In this document: one piece after another, positions 60,076 to 64,000 of the stretch
Layout of the letters: each line of letters opens with the position of its first letter
Numbering within the stretch: the first letter of the stretch is position 1
Assembly: GCA_033002965.1 (NCBI GenBank)
Contig: JAURVB010014795.1
Location: forward strand, 62,001-126,000
From: Piper betle
Taxonomy: Eukaryota > Streptophyta > Magnoliopsida > Piperales > Piperaceae
DNA: 64,000 nucleotides
Direction of reading: 5' to 3'
Notes under the pieces: generated by a model
The model's input: the letters and a program-made list of their open reading frames with translations, nothing else
Database searches by the model: none
Told to the model about the DNA's origin: nothing
Position numbers and translations under genes: made by a program

Positions 60076-62280
60076 ATGAAGAAACAAACAACAGTCAAAC
60101 AGCCTGAAATATAAAGAACTGATCACCAATTTTTTAAACTCCAAAACAATTACGTGAGACTAATTACAGTGATAGCAAGTAGCAACTATTGACTCTTTAC
60201 AAATCATGGTTCAAATTAATCTCATTTATAAGTAAAAGAAGAAAATCTCCGACCACAATTTGGAAGTTGTAAAAAAAAAAAGATAAGCAAAAGAAGAAAA
60301 TGCTTTCTGATGCCAGTAATACATCTATTTATCATAAAAAATCGGGGCCAATTTGACATTGAATAATTTCCTTAATTGCTCTCCTGAATTAGAGCATTTT
60401 CTAAAAAACAATTACATTAATAAGAAAGAAACAAATCCAACTTAATTCATGAATTTTGTCATTTCCTTTGCAAAATTACTGGTGTTAAACCTTCTTCTTC
60501 TTCTTCATATTTTTCTTCTACCAGGGACATGAAGACTACTTGTGCTAAACCAATCACTAATACTATTTTAGCCAAACTCATGAGACAATCAAAAACCAGA
60601 ATTAGAGGTCATAAAAATTTCACATCATCATACTTAAACAATACATGATGTGACCGACTATGTCATAAAAATTTCATATTATTTATAGAATTAGAGGTCA
60701 GGAGGTCTAAATGACCATTTTTATAAAATTATGGGAACAAGTAATAGTTTATTTATTATTTCAGGAGGTGTAAGGGTGCATATCTAAATATGCCCTCACA
60801 CATGCTTTGAGATCTTAATATGGCAAAGCTTAGAACTTCTTTTTGGTCGATCAATTTTCTAGGCTTTTAAAAATACTATGTGCAGGATGATTTACGTTGC
60901 CACTATAACAGCTAAGCGTAAATAAATATATTTAATATTTGAGCAACTAGCGTTTGGTCCGCCGAGTGCTCAAACAAATAAAAACTAGGGGTGTGATTAG
61001 TGAAGGTTGAAAATTCAGGTGATAGAGATCACGCCATTGTTAGATTTATCCCACATCAATAAGTGGAGGGGGCCAAAAAGCCCAAGAGGGCCGACAACCA
61101 TATTATTTCATGAATGAAAGTAAAAAGGTGATGCCTATTTATAGACCGTACCAATTAGTTTAATGGAAAGATTTGTATAAGTTATATCGTTTGGTGATCA
61201 TTTTTTAAAAAATTATTGAGTATGAATATGTCGTATACTTGGTTAAATAACATTAGGCATTCAATGTTCTCTTCCTTCAAATCTGGTTTGTTGCAAACAT
61301 AAAAGAATAACCAACGTATAATATCCTCAACGAACTCTAGTGTCCTCCATGTCTATCTGCATTTTGTCACGGGTCCTACAGTGAACAAACAATATTTTCC
61401 ATATAAACAGCCTTTCTAAAACATGGGCAGTCGATATAGGCGTAGTCAACATAATTGGGCTAACGTCAACATAAAAATAGGCCAATAAATTTTGTACACA
61501 CATTTAAATTATTTATGTAAAAGTATTAAATTATTTTTTTAAACGTAATTAATCAAATTAAAGATTTATAAATTATCCTGATTCTTAAATTAAATCTCAA
61601 CTTAATAAATTAAAATATTTAATTAAATTGAAAATTTATAAACCATCCAGATTAATATTATTTTAGTTATAATAGATTATGAAATCATTTACTTACAACA
61701 ACTTAAATAATCATATTCTCAAATGCAGGCAAAAGACCAATAAAAATTTTCTCCTGATCAAATGGGTGGTGTACATTATTTTAGAAACGTCCCAACCATT
61801 TAGGCTTCCAAAATAGAATATTTTCAAGTTGATAGAAATATTTCTTAAGACAAAAAAAAAACCCTATTTGTACAAAACTTAAATCAGCACAATGAGCCCG
61901 ATATATTAAAATTTTATTAATATTATATATTTAAGAAAATATAAAATTAAAATTTAATAATATTACCATATTATTTTAAAAATAATAAACACTTATTTAA
62001 TTTCAATAAAAAATATAAATATTAAAAGTAATTTTAATTTCAACTAGTAAAAAATTGAACTAAATAAATGAATTTTTTAAAATTTTCAATTTGGGTAGAG
62101 TGATATTCTAAGTTTTTCTTAATCAATAAATAAATAAATATTTATAAAAATTTAAATTAAGTATATATTAATAGATGACAAGTTTTTATTCAAGTAAATA
62201 TAATTATAAATATATTAAAATTTATTAATATTTTTGAAATTCTTAATTTGGATAAAAATATCAGGCTCCAAACAATTCCT
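60076..62280. other. AT-rich spacer before the MFAP1 gene
   Basis: No coding, RNA or clear repeat structure was recognised over 2.2 kb apart from general AT richness. Confidence 0.5.
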
Positions 62281-62324
62281 GTAATAATAATAACAATAAT
62301 AATAATAATAATAATAATAATAAT
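62281..62324. repeat. (AAT)n microsatellite
   Basis: A run of AAT/ATA triplets about 100 bp upstream of the presumed MFAP1 first exon. Confidence 0.9.
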
Positions 62325-62419
62325 TTTAAATAAAAAATATAATGAGCTTGTGTAAAATTAGGCTGGGATTAAGAATCAACTAATGAGGGACTTAAGAGCA
62401 TCGGTATCGACTAATGAGG

Positions 62420-63658
62420 GCGCTCGTTACGTACAGGAGGGGAGGCGTGTCCAAAAAAAACCTCTTTCCATCTTCCTGCCCTAACCGTTCTACGCCCTCC
62501 CTCGCAGGTCGCCAACCAGCCGCCCCCGTCCACCTCCATCGCCGGCGACTCGCCTCCTTGCCGCCGGAAAGTTCCCCGAAGTCCCGTCCTTATGGAGGTA
62601 CGATAGAATCTCCATCTCCACCTTTCTTCTCTCAAATGTTACCGTCAATTTTTGGCTTTTATATCGACCAAAACCAGGCTTAAATTACTAGTCTTTCTGG
62701 TGGGTGGGATGTTTTTGTTCTTGTTTGATGTCTTAAATTGACGGCTTTTATTATGATTTTGCGAGTTTTACTTTCAAATTCATACACCTTTTTTGGGGGG
62801 CGTTGGCATATATTTATATTTATTGAACGTTTTTGTGCTTGAGGGGTTGAACGGAGGGGGTGGTGGTGAAAGATTTGAGCTTTTGGGGTGTGGTGGAGGA
62901 AGATGGGTTGTGGGTGGTGAGGAAGGTTTGAGCTTTTTGTGATTTGGGAGTTGGGTTGTGGTTGGGAATGCAGGGCAGTGGAGGGTAGATGTTTGTGGAG
63001 AAGGGTTGATGAGCTTTGATGGGTTTGGAAGATAGGAAGAGGAGAGATTCGTTTCCTCTGCTACTCCGTCTCTCTGCCAATTTTGAATTCTCAGGAATTT
63101 TTTGTGATAACAATCTCAAATTTTTTAGGGTTTTTTTTCATTGCGAGGACAATGATGGTCGTCTTCTTTAGGGATCCTAGCTTGTTCACTCTTCTTTATG
63201 TAGAATCATGGATTCGGTTATAGTGGGTTTTGTACAGAAATTTGTGAAAGAATTTGTGTTCAATTTGATGGCTGGTTCTAGTTTGTTTCTTTTTTAGGAT
63301 TTTTCCGTTGGCTACATTTTCTTCTTCTTCTGTTAATGTCTTGTTGTGTAAGCTTGTTTAATTGTTTAAACTTTTTTATGTTCCTAGTATGCTCACTTGT
63401 TTTCTTTTATTGTTTGTAGAAATGGTGTTGTTATTTATATTGCATCTTTTTCGCATGGTTATTTATGTCTTCTCAAACCTTTTTTATCCGTTGACAATAG
63501 GTACAGTATTAAACCTGTGCTTTAGGGCAAGGATCATGACTTTGAAAAACTGAATGAGTGGTGGGAGTTTCAGAGAAGCGAGACTCACGGGCTTGATCTG
63601 TTAGCCATTTTTTCTACTGAATCTGTCAGTGCTTAAGTCTGCAAGCTGTTTTTAGAAA
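62420..63658 (+). promoter_or_regulatory. MFAP1 5' leader, probably with a 5' UTR intron
   Basis: A C-rich, leader-like block (62440-62597) ends in a good donor (ggag/gtacga at 62598). The sequence then turns T-rich, as plant introns do, up to an acceptor (ctgtttttag, ending 63655) only three bases before the MFAP1 ATG. A leader intron of about 1.06 kb would fit. Other acceptors (for example tttgtttgtag near 63420) are possible. Open frames in the C-rich block are short and not believed. Confidence 0.5.
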
Positions 63659-64000
63659 ATGTCGGTGACAGCGGGTGTGAGTGATACCGTGATTGCGATC
63701 AGAGACAAGCTTAGAGGTAAAATTGGACAGACCAAAGTCAAGAGATATTGGCCTGGAAAAGCACCAGAATGGGCAGATGATGCCGATGAAGAAGGAGATT
63801 TCAGAGCTGCACGAGCAGTTACTCTAGAACAAGCTTTTCCTGCTTCTGATGATGCTGATGTGCCTCGCAAAGATGATCCGCGTTTGAGGCGTCTTGCCAG
63901 GGTTGATAATAAGGAGGAAGTGAGAGAGGCTCATCGTCGTATCAGGCAGGCTGAGATTGTTTCCACTATCGAAGAAGAGAACAAGAATCGGGAGAGATTG
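63659..64000 (+). CDS. MFAP1: MFAP1-type spliceosomal protein, 5' part (runs off the window)
   Basis: The frame from ATG at 63659 stays open for 114 codons to the window edge. It begins MSVTAGVSDTVIAIRDKLRG, then KIGQTKVKRYWPGKAPEW, an acidic DDADEEGDF stretch, PRKDDPRLRRLARVDNKEEV, and RRIRQAEIVSTIEEENKN. This is the N-terminus of the plant homologues of microfibrillar-associated protein 1, a nuclear protein of the spliceosomal B complex that interacts with Prp38. Typical plant members are about 430-450 residues, so roughly a quarter is visible. The N-terminal charged, helix-forming character fits. The start is supported by family agreement from the first residue and by the acceptor three bases upstream. 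Confidence 0.93.
   Translation, partial: MSVTAGVSDTVIAIRDKLRGKIGQTKVKRYWPGKAPEWADDADEEGDFRAARAVTLEQAFPASDDADVPRKDDPRLRRLARVDNKEEVREAHRRIRQAEIVSTIEEENKNRERL

Noticed and set aside
62411..62683. Frames of 74-89 codons before MFAP1
   Set aside because: C-rich 5' leader without conserved protein sequence.

Overview
This is a plant nuclear window, most likely from a dicot. It is AT-rich, the genes have many spliced exons with GT-AG borders, and long introns and spacers are filled with LTR, LINE, SINE and MITE remains. The species cannot be named from the sequence. Gene models were built by reading exons by eye and checking phase and splice sites. No search was run.

Layout. 1-12390 is almost gene-free repeat country. 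It holds an old LTR fragment (1-900), a fold-back MITE (2789-2931), a ~250 bp tandem duplication (3420-3911), a second degenerate LTR-like stretch (4088-5199), and two solo LTRs of one long-LTR family (5205-8062 and 8871-11052). 12397-12906 is a DMP/DUF679 membrane protein gene broken by one in-frame TGA. 14969-19582 (minus) is a four-exon endonuclease/exonuclease/phosphatase-fold gene of 457 codons. 19583-25900 is spacer with a doubtful glycosyltransferase remnant and an AT-rich duplication.

25901-52171 (minus) is a complete PIEZO mechanosensitive channel gene: 21 coding exons and about 2480 residues once three single-base frameshifts are allowed for. Its introns carry an RTE-type LINE fragment, two Au-like SINEs, MITEs, an 80 bp minisatellite, a nested hairpin element and LTR-like pieces. 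53041-55433 looks like old retroelement sequence. 55676-57033 (minus) is an unprocessed, stop-riddled pseudogene of a hypersensitive-induced reaction (HIR, SPFH/prohibitin) protein. A third solo LTR of the same family, in opposite orientation, lies directly upstream of its last readable 5' exon (57077-60024). 63659-64000 (plus) is the 5' coding end of an MFAP1-type splicing factor, which runs off the window.

The genes do not form a pathway; they are ordinary single plant loci. I found no new defence or enzymatic system. The most useful observations are the three +1 frameshifts in an otherwise intact PIEZO gene, the broken DMP and HIR copies, and the unusually long solo LTR family with near-palindromic ends.
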